A stretch of DNA of 64,000 nt from Heyndrickxia acidicola (GCF_001636425.1 NZ_KV440953.1:4646001-4710000); one strand, 5' to 3'; counted from the first letter of the stretch, positions 26,766 through 40,495 are shown. Translations and numbers: made by a program. Notes: a model not told the origin generated them from the sequence alone.

Positions 26766-28202
26766 GTGGAAATCATTGTTATTTTATTAGCTCTTGGTTT
26801 ATTGATGTTTGTGGCATACCGAGGCTTTTCGGTAATTTTATTTGCACCGATTTGTGCCTTGTTCGCAGTGCTGTTAACCGATCCTGGTTATGTATTGCCT
26901 TTCTTTTCTAATGTTTTCATGGAAAAGATGGTAGGGTTTATTAAATCATATTTTGCCGTTTTTCTTTTAGGAGCTATATTCGGAAAAGTGGTCGAAATGT
27001 CAGGGATTGCCGAATCGATCGCCAGAACCATTGTAAAAATTATAGGGCCAAAGCGGGCCATTTTTGCAATCGTTCTGCTTGGAGCTATTCTGACTTACAG
27101 TGGTGTCAGTCTTTTTGTAGCCGTGTTTGCCATTTATCCATTTGCAGCCCATATGTTTAGACAAGCCAATATTCCTAAAAGGCTTATCCCTGGAACAATT
27201 GCTTTAGGCTCTTTTGCCTTTACAATGGATGCCCTTCCTGGGACGCCGCAAATTCAAAACGTTATTCCGACAACTTTTTTTAAGACGAACATCTATGCTG
27301 CTCCGTTTTTAGGAATCGCGGGAACCATCTTTGTCCTTATTCTGGGCCTGTGGTATCTAGAGTCGCGGAGAAAAAAGGCAGCCAGGAATGGGGAAGGGTA
27401 TCTGGGGTTCCAAAGCACTGAAACAGCTGCCTCAGCGGAGCCTGCAGCAGAGGATATAACCAATGTTGATTTAACAGCCCAGACCTCTGTTTTACGGCAG
27501 ATTTTGGCCTTTGTTCCACTGGTGCTGGTCGGGGTAATGAATAAGGTCTTTACCATTTTTATTCCAAGGTGGTATCCAAATGGCTTTGATTTTTCTAAAA
27601 TTGGTTTAAAGGCATTCGGAGTGGTGGATGTCGCTGCTGTTACAGCTATCTGGGCTGTACAAATGGCCCTTGTCATTGGGATTGCAGCAACACTTTTATT
27701 TGATTGGAAACGAGTAACGGCTAATTTTAAATCGGGAATAAATATGAGCATTGGCGGAGCATTATTAGCAACCATGAATACCGGGGCAGAATACGGCTTT
27801 GGAGGAGTGGTTTCTTCACTTCCAGGGTTTACAACGATCAGTAACGGTATTTCTCATACTTTCACGAATCCATTGGTGAATGGAGCTGTCACGACGACGA
27901 CCCTTGCAGGTGTAACAGGATCCGCTTCAGGAGGAATGGGGATTGCTCTAAGCGCTATGGCCGATAAGTATACCGCTGCCATACAAAAATATCATATTCC
28001 TCCAGAAGTCATGCACAGAGTTATTTCCATGGCATCGGGCGGAATGGATACACTGCCTCATAACGGCGCCGTTATTACTTTACTTGCGGTAACCGGTTTA
28101 ACTCATAAACAATCTTATCGGGATATCTTTGCGATAACCATTATAAAAACGCTGGCAGTCTTTTTTGTTATTGCCCTATACAGTATTACAAAAATCGTTT
28201 AA
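26766..28202 (+). CDS. GntP-family permease, probably for 3-hydroxybutyrate
   Basis: 478 residues with about twelve membrane segments. GntP-type features: long hydrophobic N-terminus, SFAFTMDALPGTPQIQNVIPT near residue 150, SASGGMGIALSAMAD near 380 and SGGMDTLPHNGAV near 418. GTG start at 26766 after a GAAGGGGGAAGG site. The family takes up gluconate or small hydroxy acids. The next gene is a 3-hydroxybutyrate dehydrogenase and the promoter is of the sigma-54 type, so 3-hydroxybutyrate is the likely substrate; that is inference. Confidence 0.88.
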   Translation: MEIIVILLALGLLMFVAYRGFSVILFAPICALFAVLLTDPGYVLPFFSNVFMEKMVGFIKSYFAVFLLGAIFGKVVEMSGIAESIARTIVKIIGPKRAIFAIVLLGAILTYSGVSLFVAVFAIYPFAAHMFRQANIPKRLIPGTIALGSFAFTMDALPGTPQIQNVIPTTFFKTNIYAAPFLGIAGTIFVLILGLWYLESRRKKAARNGEGYLGFQSTETAASAEPAAEDITNVDLTAQTSVLRQILAFVPLVLVGVMNKVFTIFIPRWYPNGFDFSKIGLKAFGVVDVAAVTAIWAVQMALVIGIAATLLFDWKRVTANFKSGINMSIGGALLATMNTGAEYGFGGVVSSLPGFTTISNGISHTFTNPLVNGAVTTTTLAGVTGSASGGMGIALSAMADKYTAAIQKYHIPPEVMHRVISMASGGMDTLPHNGAVITLLAVTGLTHKQSYRDIFAITIIKTLAVFFVIALYSITKIV

Positions 28203-28260
28203 TACAGGGGATTTTACGGGTAGTATAAAAGATCAACAAGTTTCTAGGAGGATTAAAGAC

Positions 28261-29046
28261 ATGGTGCAGGTTTTAAAAGGTAAGTCTGCTTTTATTACAG
28301 GAGCAGCCAGCGGCATTGGGCTGGAATTAGCAAAGGCTTTTGCTGGCGAAGGAGCAAAAGTGGTGATTTCCGATCTTAATCAGGAAAAGAGTGAGCAGGC
28401 AGCTGAAGAATTACGGGAATCGGGATATGAAGCAATTGCGTTTCCTTGCGATGTGACAAATGAATCCCGGTTTAAAGAGGGATTAGAGAAGACCGCACAG
28501 GAATTTGGCAGCCTGGATATTTTAATTAATAATGCGGGTCTCCAGCATGTTTCCCATATTGAGGATTTTCCTTCAGATAAATTTGAACTGCTAATAAAAG
28601 TCATGCTGACAGCACCATTCTATGGAATTAAACATGCTTTTCCAATCATGAAAAACCAGGGCCTCGGCAGAGTGATCAATATGGCATCCATAAACGGATT
28701 AATCGGATTTTCAGGAAAGGCTGCCTACAATAGTGCAAAGCATGGGGTTATTGGCTTAACCAAGGTTGCAGCCCTGGAAGGAGCTGAGCATGGAATAACG
28801 GTAAATGCACTTTGCCCCGGCTATGTGGATACACCGCTTGTACAGAATCAATTAAAAGATTTGGCTGAAACGAGAAAGGTACCGCTGGAATCCGTGGTGA
28901 AGGATGTCATCTATCCGCTAGTACCCCAGAAACGGCTCCTGTCCGTATCGGAGATTGCTGATTATGCATTGTTCTTAGCAAGTGATAAAGCGAAAGGCGT
29001 CACTGGGCAGGCAGTTGTTTTAGATGGAGGCTATACAGTTCAATAG
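28261..29046 (+). CDS. 3-hydroxybutyrate dehydrogenase (short-chain dehydrogenase)
   Basis: 261 residues from 28261, preceded by AGGAGG; a longer frame overlaps the permease and lacks a ribosome site. SDR marks: TGAASGIGLE (cofactor), NNAGLQH near 92, and catalytic Ser...Tyr-X3-Lys in NMASINGLIGFSGKAAYNSAK. The stretch CPGYVDTPLVQNQ and the ending GQAVVLDGGYTVQ match D-3-hydroxybutyrate dehydrogenases, which oxidise 3-hydroxybutyrate to acetoacetate with NAD. It is co-transcribed with the GntP permease and ends in a terminator. Confidence 0.88.
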   Translation: MVQVLKGKSAFITGAASGIGLELAKAFAGEGAKVVISDLNQEKSEQAAEELRESGYEAIAFPCDVTNESRFKEGLEKTAQEFGSLDILINNAGLQHVSHIEDFPSDKFELLIKVMLTAPFYGIKHAFPIMKNQGLGRVINMASINGLIGFSGKAAYNSAKHGVIGLTKVAALEGAEHGITVNALCPGYVDTPLVQNQLKDLAETRKVPLESVVKDVIYPLVPQKRLLSVSEIADYALFLASDKAKGVTGQAVVLDGGYTVQ

Positions 29047-29063
29047 TGAGTGTTTGGCATGAG

Positions 29064-29115
29064 AGGCTAACCATGCACCGGCTGAGGCAGTCAGCGCATG
29101 GTTAGCCTATTTTAT
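29064..29115 (+). terminator. terminator after the 3-hydroxybutyrate dehydrogenase gene
   Basis: AGGCTAACCATGC pairs with GCATGGTTAGCCT, followed by ATTTTATT. Confidence 0.8.
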
Positions 29116-29223
29116 TGTACTTATATCCAGGTTCCTCTGTAAGGAAGGATACATAGAAAGAATTTTGAATATTTGATATAATTAGAGTGATGACTAAAGT
29201 GAAGTTAATGGAGAGATGGGAAG

Positions 29224-30645
29224 ATGAAAATAGGAGATGTGAATCTGCCCACTGAATGGCTGGAAGAGATTGTTAATCTCGTGGCTGAAAGGATCGTTGT
29301 TGTAAATACGAAGGGAATCATTCTTTATATCGATAAGGCGTATTGTGACTTTTTATCCACAACAATGGAAAGGGCGATTGGAAAACACATAACAGAAGTA
29401 ATAGAACATACCCGCATGCATATAGTGGCCAACACAGGAAAAGCAGAGCTTGCTGCCATACAGCCGATTATGGGAAGTGAGATGATAGCCAATCGCTACC
29501 CTCTCTATGCAAAAGGGAAATTGGTAGGGGCTGTAGGAACAGTTATGTACCAAAACCCTGAGGAGTGGAGGGAATACTCCAACAAAATGCAGGCGCTTGT
29601 TCAGGAATTAAATTTTTATAAAATTAAATACCATAGTGCCATGACAAGTAAATATGTGTTTGACGATTTGATTGGTGACAGCCTTGAGTTCTCATCTATT
29701 AAAAAACTTGCTGAAAGAATTGCTTCTGGAGATTCTGCGGTACTGCTTTCAGGGGAATCTGGCACCGGAAAAGAGCTTTTTGCCCATGCAATTCATCATG
29801 GCAGCCCGCGTGCAGGTTCTCCCTTTGTCAGAATCAATTGTGCCTCCATTCCGGAGCATTTATTGGAATCGGAATTGTTTGGTTATGACGAAGGGGCTTT
29901 TACGGGAGCTAAAAAAGGCGGAAGAAAGGGCAAGTTTGAGCTTGCAGAAGGCGGTACCATTTTTTTAGATGAAGTTGGGGATATGCCATTGTCTATGCAA
30001 AGCAAGCTCCTGCGTGTGCTACAGGAAAAAGAAGTTGAACGCGTAGGAGGCCAAAAGACGATTGTTGTAAATGTAAGAGTGATTGCCGCAACTCATCGCG
30101 ATCTTGAAGCGATGGTAAAGGAAGGCGCATTCAGGCATGATCTTTATTACCGGTTAAATGTGATTAACCTGGAAATTCCCCCGCTTCGGAAAAGAAGGGA
30201 GGATATCCCTTTTATAGCGGAAGCATTGCTTAAAAAACTGGAATATAAGTTTCATCGCAAGGATATTGAGATATCTCCTACTGTCATGGAAAAGCTTAAG
30301 CACCATAAATGGCCTGGAAATATTCGCGGAGTGGAGAATGTATTGGAAAGGGCAATAAATGTTCTGGACGGACAAAGAATTGATATTCCTCATCTGCCTC
30401 TTTATTTGCGGGATGATGAACTATACTCAGGGGCTGGTTTTGAAATACCGATACATGCATTCATTGGAGGGGCAAAAACGGAGGACTGTCCGGTAAAATT
30501 AAGTGATATGCTGGCAATGGCTGAAAAATATGCAATTGCAAATGCCATTCAACGTGCAGGGGGAAATAAACAAAAAGCAGCTGTTATTCTTGGAATCAGC
30601 AAAACAAGCCTTTACGATAAGTGTAAAAAACATGAGATTAATTAA
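29224..30645 (+). CDS. sigma-54-dependent transcriptional activator with PAS domain
   Basis: 473 residues. Order: PAS-like sensor (about 12-115, [18 protein letters not shown]), AAA+ domain (about 145-375) with Walker A GESGTGKE near 177, the sigma-54 contact loop GAFTGA near 225, Walker [13 protein letters not shown] near 240, and a Fis-type helix-turn-helix at the C-terminus ([18 protein letters not shown]). Usual WPGNVREL is [10 protein letters not shown] here. It is the obvious activator for the permease-dehydrogenase operon upstream, with its own gene after that operon's terminator. Confidence 0.93.
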   Translation: MKIGDVNLPTEWLEEIVNLVAERIVVVNTKGIILYIDKAYCDFLSTTMERAIGKHITEVIEHTRMHIVANTGKAELAAIQPIMGSEMIANRYPLYAKGKLVGAVGTVMYQNPEEWREYSNKMQALVQELNFYKIKYHSAMTSKYVFDDLIGDSLEFSSIKKLAERIASGDSAVLLSGESGTGKELFAHAIHHGSPRAGSPFVRINCASIPEHLLESELFGYDEGAFTGAKKGGRKGKFELAEGGTIFLDEVGDMPLSMQSKLLRVLQEKEVERVGGQKTIVVNVRVIAATHRDLEAMVKEGAFRHDLYYRLNVINLEIPPLRKRREDIPFIAEALLKKLEYKFHRKDIEISPTVMEKLKHHKWPGNIRGVENVLERAINVLDGQRIDIPHLPLYLRDDELYSGAGFEIPIHAFIGGAKTEDCPVKLSDMLAMAEKYAIANAIQRAGGNKQKAAVILGISKTSLYDKCKKHEIN

Positions 30646-30647
30646 TA

Positions 30648-30700
30648 GAACCCCCTTTTTGTCCCGGTGAATTTGTAAAGGACAGAACAGGGGGTTCTCT
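30648..30700. terminator. bidirectional terminator between activator and the 97-residue gene
   Basis: GAACCCCCTTTTTGTCC pairs with GGACAGAACAGGGGGTTC (one small bulge) around a 15-base loop. Confidence 0.75.
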
Positions 30701-30708
30701 ATAGGGAT

Positions 30709-31002
30709 TTAAATGCCGTCTTTATAGTTTTTATTCCAGTTTTTATCGCCTTTATGTTCGATATCTTCAACTGTTTTTGACAGTTCTTTAATAAGAATTT
30801 TTTTGAATTCCAGCATTTGTTCATAAAATCCTTTTTCCATAATGCCTGAAGGCTTTATGCCTGCAATAGCGTCTGCTGCAACCAATCTGCGATGTTCCTC
30901 AACATATTGATCAATTGCGCAGAAGATATGTTCTGTATACTTGACGAGATCTTTATGTTGATCTGGAATTCGTTGTTGTAACTCGATAAGGTTTTTGTCC
31001 AT
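30709..31002 (-). CDS. small protein of unknown function
   Basis: 97 residues, helical, charged, no membrane segment or cysteine pair. AGGAGTG lies at good distance from the ATG. The sequence has QQRIPDQHKDLVKYTEHIF at the start and a Lys/Asn-rich tail. I do not recognise it. It is a single-gene unit; the 365 bases upstream on that strand show only the terminator of plsC and no other gene. Confidence 0.65.
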   Translation of the reverse strand: MDKNLIELQQRIPDQHKDLVKYTEHIFCAIDQYVEEHRRLVAADAIAGIKPSGIMEKGFYEQMLEFKKILIKELSKTVEDIEHKGDKNWNKNYKDGI

Positions 31003-31324
31003 TTATTATCACTCCTCTTATACATGTATGGTTGAATATCCCTGATTTTGTCGGTTGAAAATGTAAAAAATGTAAATCTGTATAATGAGTGAGTAAGCCC
31101 TTACAGATGTAGGATTGGCTGAAATACTTGAAGCAACAAAGTCAAGGAATGTTTAGTAGTTATGATTATAAACGACAAAAAAGCAGTGTGCATTAAAATT
31201 GCATTAAAATTTTTCGGAAATGAGACCCATTTTTCTATCTGGAACAATCGTCTGTATGAACATTAAAAGCCTACTTTTAACTTAAACTTTTAGTGCTTTA
31301 ATGCTTCTGGAATGCCTGCTTCCT

Positions 31325-31356
31325 AAAAAAAGACGGGCGGTTTAGTAAGCCCGTCT
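31325..31356 (-). terminator. terminator after plsC
   Basis: AGACGGGC / GCCCGTCT with an 8-base loop, followed on the minus strand by seven T. Confidence 0.88.
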
Positions 31357-31367
31357 AATCTATTGAC

Positions 31368-31979
31368 TTATTTCCCTTTTTCCAGCCTTTTTAATAGTTC
31401 AGAGTGCAGGAACTCAAATTCCTCGTTTAGCTTTTCCATCATGAACTCGGCCTGTTCTTTTTTGGGGAGCGTATGATCAGGCAAAATAGCATCGCCGAAT
31501 AAGATTCCAGCTTTTTTTCTTTGAAATAGATCTTTAAGATTTGCCGGTCCGATATAGACTGCTGGAACGATCGGTACATTTGATCCGGCTGCAATGGTAA
31601 CGGCTCCTTTTTTTAGCGGCACTTCTTCTGTCGTTCGGGTTCCGCTTGGAAATATTCCAACAATTTCACCTTTATTCAATAGCCTTCTTGGGATTTTAAG
31701 TGTACTTGGTCCCGGATTCTCCCTGTCGACAGGAAAAGCATTCAGCTTATGCATGAGCCATTTTAAAAACCGTGTATCAAACAGTTCCTTTTTAGCCATA
31801 TAATTTATTTTCAGCGGTAATATTGAAATACCGAGCCACAATATCTCTATCCAACCGGTATGGGTACATGCCAGCACAAAGCCTCCGCTCTGAGGTAATT
31901 TATCTTTTTCTTCCACTTTCAATCTGCCAAAGAGGCTTAATAGTATTTTTAATAAGTAGGCAGCAAAAGTATAGATCAT
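31368..31979 (-). CDS. plsC: lysophospholipid acyltransferase, PlsC family
   Basis: 203 residues, membrane-associated through the N-terminal hydrophobic stretch. The family acylates 1-acyl-glycerol-3-phosphate to phosphatidate. The usual H-X4-D catalytic motif reads HTGWIE (Asp replaced by Glu), and the substrate-binding FPEGTRS reads FPSGTRT. The third block VPAVYIGP is normal. The rest of the fold is well kept, so the protein is probably active or shifted in substrate, but the two changes deserve note. Start follows AGAGGAATG. Confidence 0.85.
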   Translation of the reverse strand: MIYTFAAYLLKILLSLFGRLKVEEKDKLPQSGGFVLACTHTGWIEILWLGISILPLKINYMAKKELFDTRFLKWLMHKLNAFPVDRENPGPSTLKIPRRLLNKGEIVGIFPSGTRTTEEVPLKKGAVTIAAGSNVPIVPAVYIGPANLKDLFQRKKAGILFGDAILPDHTLPKKEQAEFMMEKLNEEFEFLHSELLKRLEKGK

Positions 31980-32146
31980 AGTATCATTCCTCTTTCTTGC
32001 GAAAAGCTCGCTTAATGTAAATCGAAATGTTTATAACCAGATATTAGTATCTAGTGCTAATTATAAACGAGCAAAAGCAAATATTCCAGCAGCATTTCAT
32101 ATTTTGTCAAACATGAAAATTTTTTCACAGGGGGTAACCAAAATAT

Positions 32147-32173
32147 AAAAGCGGGCTGTCATAGGCCCGCTTA
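32147..32173 (-). terminator. terminator after the 57-residue gene
   Basis: AAGCGGGC / GCCCGCTT with an 8-base loop, then TTATATT on the minus strand. Confidence 0.8.
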
Positions 32174-32178
32174 ACAGA

Positions 32179-32352
32179 TTATTCTTTTTTATATCTGAGT
32201 TCCTCAATGTCGTCTACCAGCATTAAAAGATCTTCTTTTAAATGATTTGTGCTATAGCTAGTCTCTTCCTCCATACTTAACAAGATTGTGATGATTTTCC
32301 TCTTGATCTTCAGAAATTCAGAATTGACCTTTAAACGCTCTATAAGCTCCAA
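32179..32352 (-). CDS. 57-residue protein of unknown function, TTG start
   Basis: A short helical, charged protein beginning (M)ELIERLKVNSEFLKIKRK and ending IEELRYKKE. The TTG start is taken because GGGGTG stands just before it, and a clean terminator follows the stop codon. Both argue for a real gene despite the length. No family is recognised; a coiled-coil-like pattern of leucines is visible. Confidence 0.6.
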   Translation of the reverse strand: MELIERLKVNSEFLKIKRKIITILLSMEEETSYSTNHLKEDLLMLVDDIEELRYKKE

Positions 32353-32601
32353 ATATCTGCACCCCTTTTAAAAAATTATTCTGCATTTACTTAGAATGCG
32401 CATATTGCCGTGAATTATCATGGGTTGAAAAAGAATTCGAAATTGAATGGAGTCGAGAGAAGGTTAGAATCCCTGAATTAGAGATGAAATGGAATTTCAA
32501 TTCATATATATAGTTACACTTGATTGTTTTTTTACGAAGAGGGTAGAGGAATTCAACTGAAATTAATGAATATATAGAGAAAAATATAAAGGAGGGAGAG
32601 C

Positions 32602-33303
32602 ATGACTGAATTCATTCATTCTTTTGTGAAAAATGAAGTGTTTCTAAAGCTTGCCTTAGCAGCATTAGGGGGCTTAGTGATTGGATTGGAGAGGGAGCTA
32701 AAAGGAAAACCCTTAGGATTAAAAACATGTCTGGTCGTATCATTAGTATCATGTTTATTGACAGTCGTATCATATGAGTCTGCTTACTTGTATTCAAAAC
32801 CGTACTCCCGTCCTATGGATCCTGGCAGAATCCCATCTTATGTAGTAAGCGGAATTGGATTTTTAGGTGCAGGTGTAATTTTACGTAAAGGCAATGAAGC
32901 CATCTCAGGCCTGACAACAGCTTCTCTGGTTTTGGCTTCCGCCTCAATTGGGATAGCGGTCGGTTCGGGATTTTATATAGAAGCGTTTACGGCCATTTTT
33001 TTTATCATATTAGGTGTGAAATTAATACCCCAGCTTTTTGAAAGAATGGGACCTCAAAAACTAAAGGAAAAAGAGGTCAGGGTGAAATTGTCTGTGGAAA
33101 AAACCACAGATCTGACAAGCTTGTTGAAAGGAATAAAAGAAAAGAAACTAGGGGTTAAGAGGGTAAAGATTAAAGAAGAATCAGAAGACATCGTTCTTTA
33201 TTGCAATGTCACCACTGTTAAACATACCTATACTACGGACATTTATTATGAGCTTAAATCCCTCCAGGGAGTTATTCAGGTTGAAGCGGAGAGCCTGGGG
33301 TAA
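32602..33303 (+). CDS. MgtC/SapB-family membrane protein
   Basis: 233 residues. Four to five transmembrane segments in the first 150 residues with the family signatures GLVIGLERELKGKPLGLKT near 21 and VVSGIGFLGAGVILRKG near 82, then a C-terminal ACT-like cytoplasmic domain (about 155-233). Relatives are linked to magnesium limitation or to control of the ATP synthase; the role here is not known. AAAGGAGGG precedes the ATG. Single gene. Confidence 0.88.
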   Translation: MTEFIHSFVKNEVFLKLALAALGGLVIGLERELKGKPLGLKTCLVVSLVSCLLTVVSYESAYLYSKPYSRPMDPGRIPSYVVSGIGFLGAGVILRKGNEAISGLTTASLVLASASIGIAVGSGFYIEAFTAIFFIILGVKLIPQLFERMGPQKLKEKEVRVKLSVEKTTDLTSLLKGIKEKKLGVKRVKIKEESEDIVLYCNVTTVKHTYTTDIYYELKSLQGVIQVEAESLG

Positions 33304-33453
33304 GACTGTTGGATTTAAAGAATCATCGATTTGTGAAAACAGCAGATAGAGGAGTTTTGCTATTCAATGTTCTGGTAAATGATTCTATACCGTATTAAAA
33401 TAGTGTAGAATCATGCGGAAAAAGATTGAAGTTTAAAAGAAAGAGGAAAAAAG

Positions 33454-34377
33454 ATGAAACCGGGGCTTAGGGTGTATTTTATTTTATTTATCGGGGTAGC
33501 GGCTGTTTCTGCCTCGGCTATTTTGGTGAAGCTTTCCACTGCAAGTGCAGGAGTTCTAGCTTTTTATCGTTTATTTTTAACAACTTTGATGATTGCTCCA
33601 ATTATAATTTTTAAATATACATTGGAATTAAAAATGATTTCTAAGCGGGATTGGTATACGAGTATCATCGCAGGTATATTTTTAGCTTTTCATTTTGTAT
33701 TTTGGTTTCAATCACTTAATTACACATCTGTAGCAAGTTCAACGGTTCTTGTTACCCTTCAGCCGTTATTTGTATTTTTGGGTACGTATCTCTTCTTTAA
33801 AGAGAAGTATTCCCCTTCGGCTATCCTATGTGGATTGATGGCGATTTTCGGCAGCGCAGTGATCGGCTGGGGTGATTTTGAAACAAAACGGTCGTCCTTT
33901 ACAGGCGATCTTTTAGCATTGATATCCTGTGCGTTCATCTCTATATACTTTATGTTTGGGCAGGGGGTACGAAAGAGGGTGTCGTTTCTTCCATATACCT
34001 TTATTGTATATGGAATTAGTACGGTTGTGCTTTTCATCTATGTCCTTCTTCATCAAGAACATTTCGTTCCATACAGCTTAAACAATTGGATTTATTTCAT
34101 CCTTCTTGCTGTTGTTCCAACCTTGATTGGTCATACCATTTTAAATTGGTCGCTAGAATGGGTAAGCTCATCTGTCATTTCCATGCTCATACTTATAGAA
34201 CCTGTTATAGCCTCATTTCTTGCGCTTATCTTGTTAGGAGAAGATATGAGCGGTAAACAAATCATTGGCGGCCTGATTATATTAAGCAGTATAGCAATCT
34301 TCATTGTTGGGGGGAATCGTAAAGAAGGGAAATCATTACTATTTATACGCACAAAAAAACATAGGAAAGCCCAGTAA
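33454..34377 (+). CDS. EamA / DMT-family transporter
   Basis: 307 residues with ten predicted membrane segments in two EamA repeats (about 8-140 and 155-290). Second-repeat marks: LIGHTILNWSLEWVSSSVISMLILIEPVIAS, typical of drug/metabolite exporters. Substrate unknown. AGAGGAAAAAAG precedes the ATG. Its end overlaps a possible small convergent gene. Confidence 0.9.
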   Translation: MKPGLRVYFILFIGVAAVSASAILVKLSTASAGVLAFYRLFLTTLMIAPIIIFKYTLELKMISKRDWYTSIIAGIFLAFHFVFWFQSLNYTSVASSTVLVTLQPLFVFLGTYLFFKEKYSPSAILCGLMAIFGSAVIGWGDFETKRSSFTGDLLALISCAFISIYFMFGQGVRKRVSFLPYTFIVYGISTVVLFIYVLLHQEHFVPYSLNNWIYFILLAVVPTLIGHTILNWSLEWVSSSVISMLILIEPVIASFLALILLGEDMSGKQIIGGLIILSSIAIFIVGGNRKEGKSLLFIRTKKHRKAQ

Positions 34378-34519
34378 AGAGATAGGCCATACAAATAGCG
34401 AAAACAAAAGTAAGGGTAAATACCTTTTCTTTTTTGTTTTCGCTATTTACTTTGACATAGCAATAAGTAAAAAGATATAACGAAGTAAGGACACAAACAA
34501 TTAATCCTATAATATTCAT
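34343..34519 (-). CDS. possible small membrane protein, convergent with the EamA gene
   Basis: 58 residues with two hydrophobic segments (MNIIGLIVCVLTSLYLFTYC and VFAICMAYLFTGLSYVFL). GGAAGGTG lies before the ATG at 34519. Against it: a long inverted repeat typical of a terminator lies within it, and it overlaps the end of the transporter gene by 35 bases. Confidence 0.4.
   Translation of the reverse strand: MNIIGLIVCVLTSLYLFTYCYVKVNSENKKEKVFTLTFVFAICMAYLFTGLSYVFLCV
34393..34449. terminator. long hairpin downstream of the EamA gene
   Basis: AAATAGCGAAAACAAAAG pairs with CTTTTTTGTTTTCGCTATTT. The T-rich right arm could terminate the transporter mRNA; it lies inside the possible small minus-strand gene. 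Confidence 0.55.
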
Positions 34520-34655
34520 ATTAAGGCACCTTCCCAAATGAACATGTATTTGTTAATATAGTATTTACTAAACAAAAAAATATGTAGGGTTTAGTCGATT
34601 CTACTTTATATTACCAAGAGCTTTTACAATATATGAATTTATTTATAAAAAAGTA

Positions 34656-34684
34656 TTGCGCAGGTAAAATATCCATGGTATATT
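34656..34684 (+). promoter_or_regulatory. rrn promoter P1
   Basis: TTGCGC, 17-base spacer, TATATT; the upstream one of two tandem promoters of the rRNA operon. Confidence 0.65.
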
Positions 34685-34748
34685 ATTATCTGTCCGACAG
34701 AGAAGTTAATATGAGAATTGAAAAGCTAAAAAGTTTTTTAAAAAAGTA

Positions 34749-34777
34749 TTGACAACAAGTCGTGAAAGAGATATAAT
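34749..34777 (+). promoter_or_regulatory. rrn promoter P2
   Basis: TTGACA, 17-base spacer, TATAAT: a perfect consensus promoter 125 bases before the 16S gene. Confidence 0.93.
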
Positions 34778-34813
34778 ATGGAAGTCTCGCTTTGAAAAAA
34801 AGAGACGAAAGAT

Positions 34814-34829
34814 TGTTCTTTGAAAACTG
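34814..34829 (+). promoter_or_regulatory. boxA antitermination element of the rRNA leader
   Basis: TGTTCTTTGAAAACTG in the leader; related forms TTGTTCCTTGAAAACT and TTTTGAAGGAGCAAT stand before 23S and 5S. Confidence 0.75.
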
Positions 34830-34901
34830 AACGAAACAGAAACGTCAACGTTAATTCTTTGTCTTTTATAAGACAACAAACTTTAAGAGCTATATCAACT
34901 C

Positions 34902-39694
<4,793 letters not shown>

Positions 39695-39770
39695 AATATA
39701 TAAAACGATTCAAGGTTATGCTTGGTTTCTCATATCTAGTTTTGAAGGAGCAATCCTTAATTAAATACGG

Positions 39771-39887
<117 letters not shown>

Positions 39888-39895
39888 ATTATATT

Positions 39896-39971
39896 GGAGG
39901 ATTAGCTCAGCTGGGAGAGCACCTGCCTTACAAGCAGGGGGTCGGCGGTTCGAACCCGTCATCCTCCACCA
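39896..39971 (+). tRNA. tRNA-Val (TAC)
   Basis: Acceptor GGAGGAT/ATCCTCC, anticodon loop CTTACAA, CCA encoded. First of the array, nine bases after 5S. Confidence 0.97.
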
Positions 39972-39977
39972 TTATTA

Positions 39978-40053
<76 letters not shown>

Positions 40054-40072
40054 CTTTTATGGAAATTAGTAC

Positions 40073-40098
40073 GAGCCATTAGCTCAGTCGGTAGAGCA
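40073..40098 (+). pseudogene. 5' fragment of tRNA-Lys
   Basis: 26 bases identical to positions 1-26 of the complete tRNA-Lys 157 bases downstream (GAGCCATTAGCTCAGTCGGT then AGAGCA). After that the sequence diverges, so there is no anticodon arm, T arm or 3' acceptor. Confidence 0.88.
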
Positions 40099-40229
40099 CG
40101 ATGAATAATCTTCACTGAATTATCATCAGCGTACCAATCGAGCTGCATCTTGCAAGACATCCTGAGATTGGGACGTCGTAGATGCCACAAGGTTAGAATG
40201 TATACTATAAATCAAGGTTTTCATTGTTT
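40099..40229 (+). other. 131-base insert with two hairpins between tRNA-Lys fragment and gene
   Basis: GATGAATAAT/ATTATCATC form one hairpin with a bulge; GCATCT/AGATGC enclose GACATCC/GGACGTC as a nested second one. No reading frame. The 3' edge (TTTTCATTGTTT) runs into the intact tRNA-Lys. Confidence 0.65.
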
Positions 40230-40305
40230 GAGCCATTAGCTCAGTCGGTAGAGCATCTGACTTTTAATCAGAGGGTCGAAGGTTCGAGTCCTTCATGGCT
40301 CACCA
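40230..40305 (+). tRNA. tRNA-Lys (TTT)
   Basis: Acceptor GAGCCAT/ATGGCTC, anticodon loop CTTTTAA, CCA encoded. This is the complete copy after the duplicated 5' piece. Confidence 0.97.
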
Positions 40306-40314
40306 TTTAAATAT

Positions 40315-40396
40315 GCGGGTGTGGCGGAATTGGCAGACGCACCAGACTTAGGATCTGGCGCCGCAAGGCGTGGGGGTTCGACTCCCTTCACCCGCA
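40315..40396 (+). tRNA. tRNA-Leu (TAG)
   Basis: Acceptor GCGGGTG/CACCCGC, anticodon loop CTTAGGA, long variable arm. CCA not encoded. Confidence 0.95.
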
Positions 40397-40411
40397 CTTA
40401 TTTAAAAATTT

Positions 40412-40486
40412 GCGGAAGTAGTTCAGTGGTAGAACACCACCTTGCCAAGGTGGGGGTCGCGGGTTCGAATCCCGTCTTCCGCTCCA
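40412..40486 (+). tRNA. tRNA-Gly (GCC)
   Basis: Acceptor GCGGAAG, anticodon loop TTGCCAA, CCA encoded. Confidence 0.96.
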
Positions 40487-40495
40487 AACACCCTT

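Noticed and set aside
32353-32601. Magnesium riboswitch before the MgtC-type gene
   Set aside because: The leader is short and AT-rich, and no M-box-like stems could be recognised.
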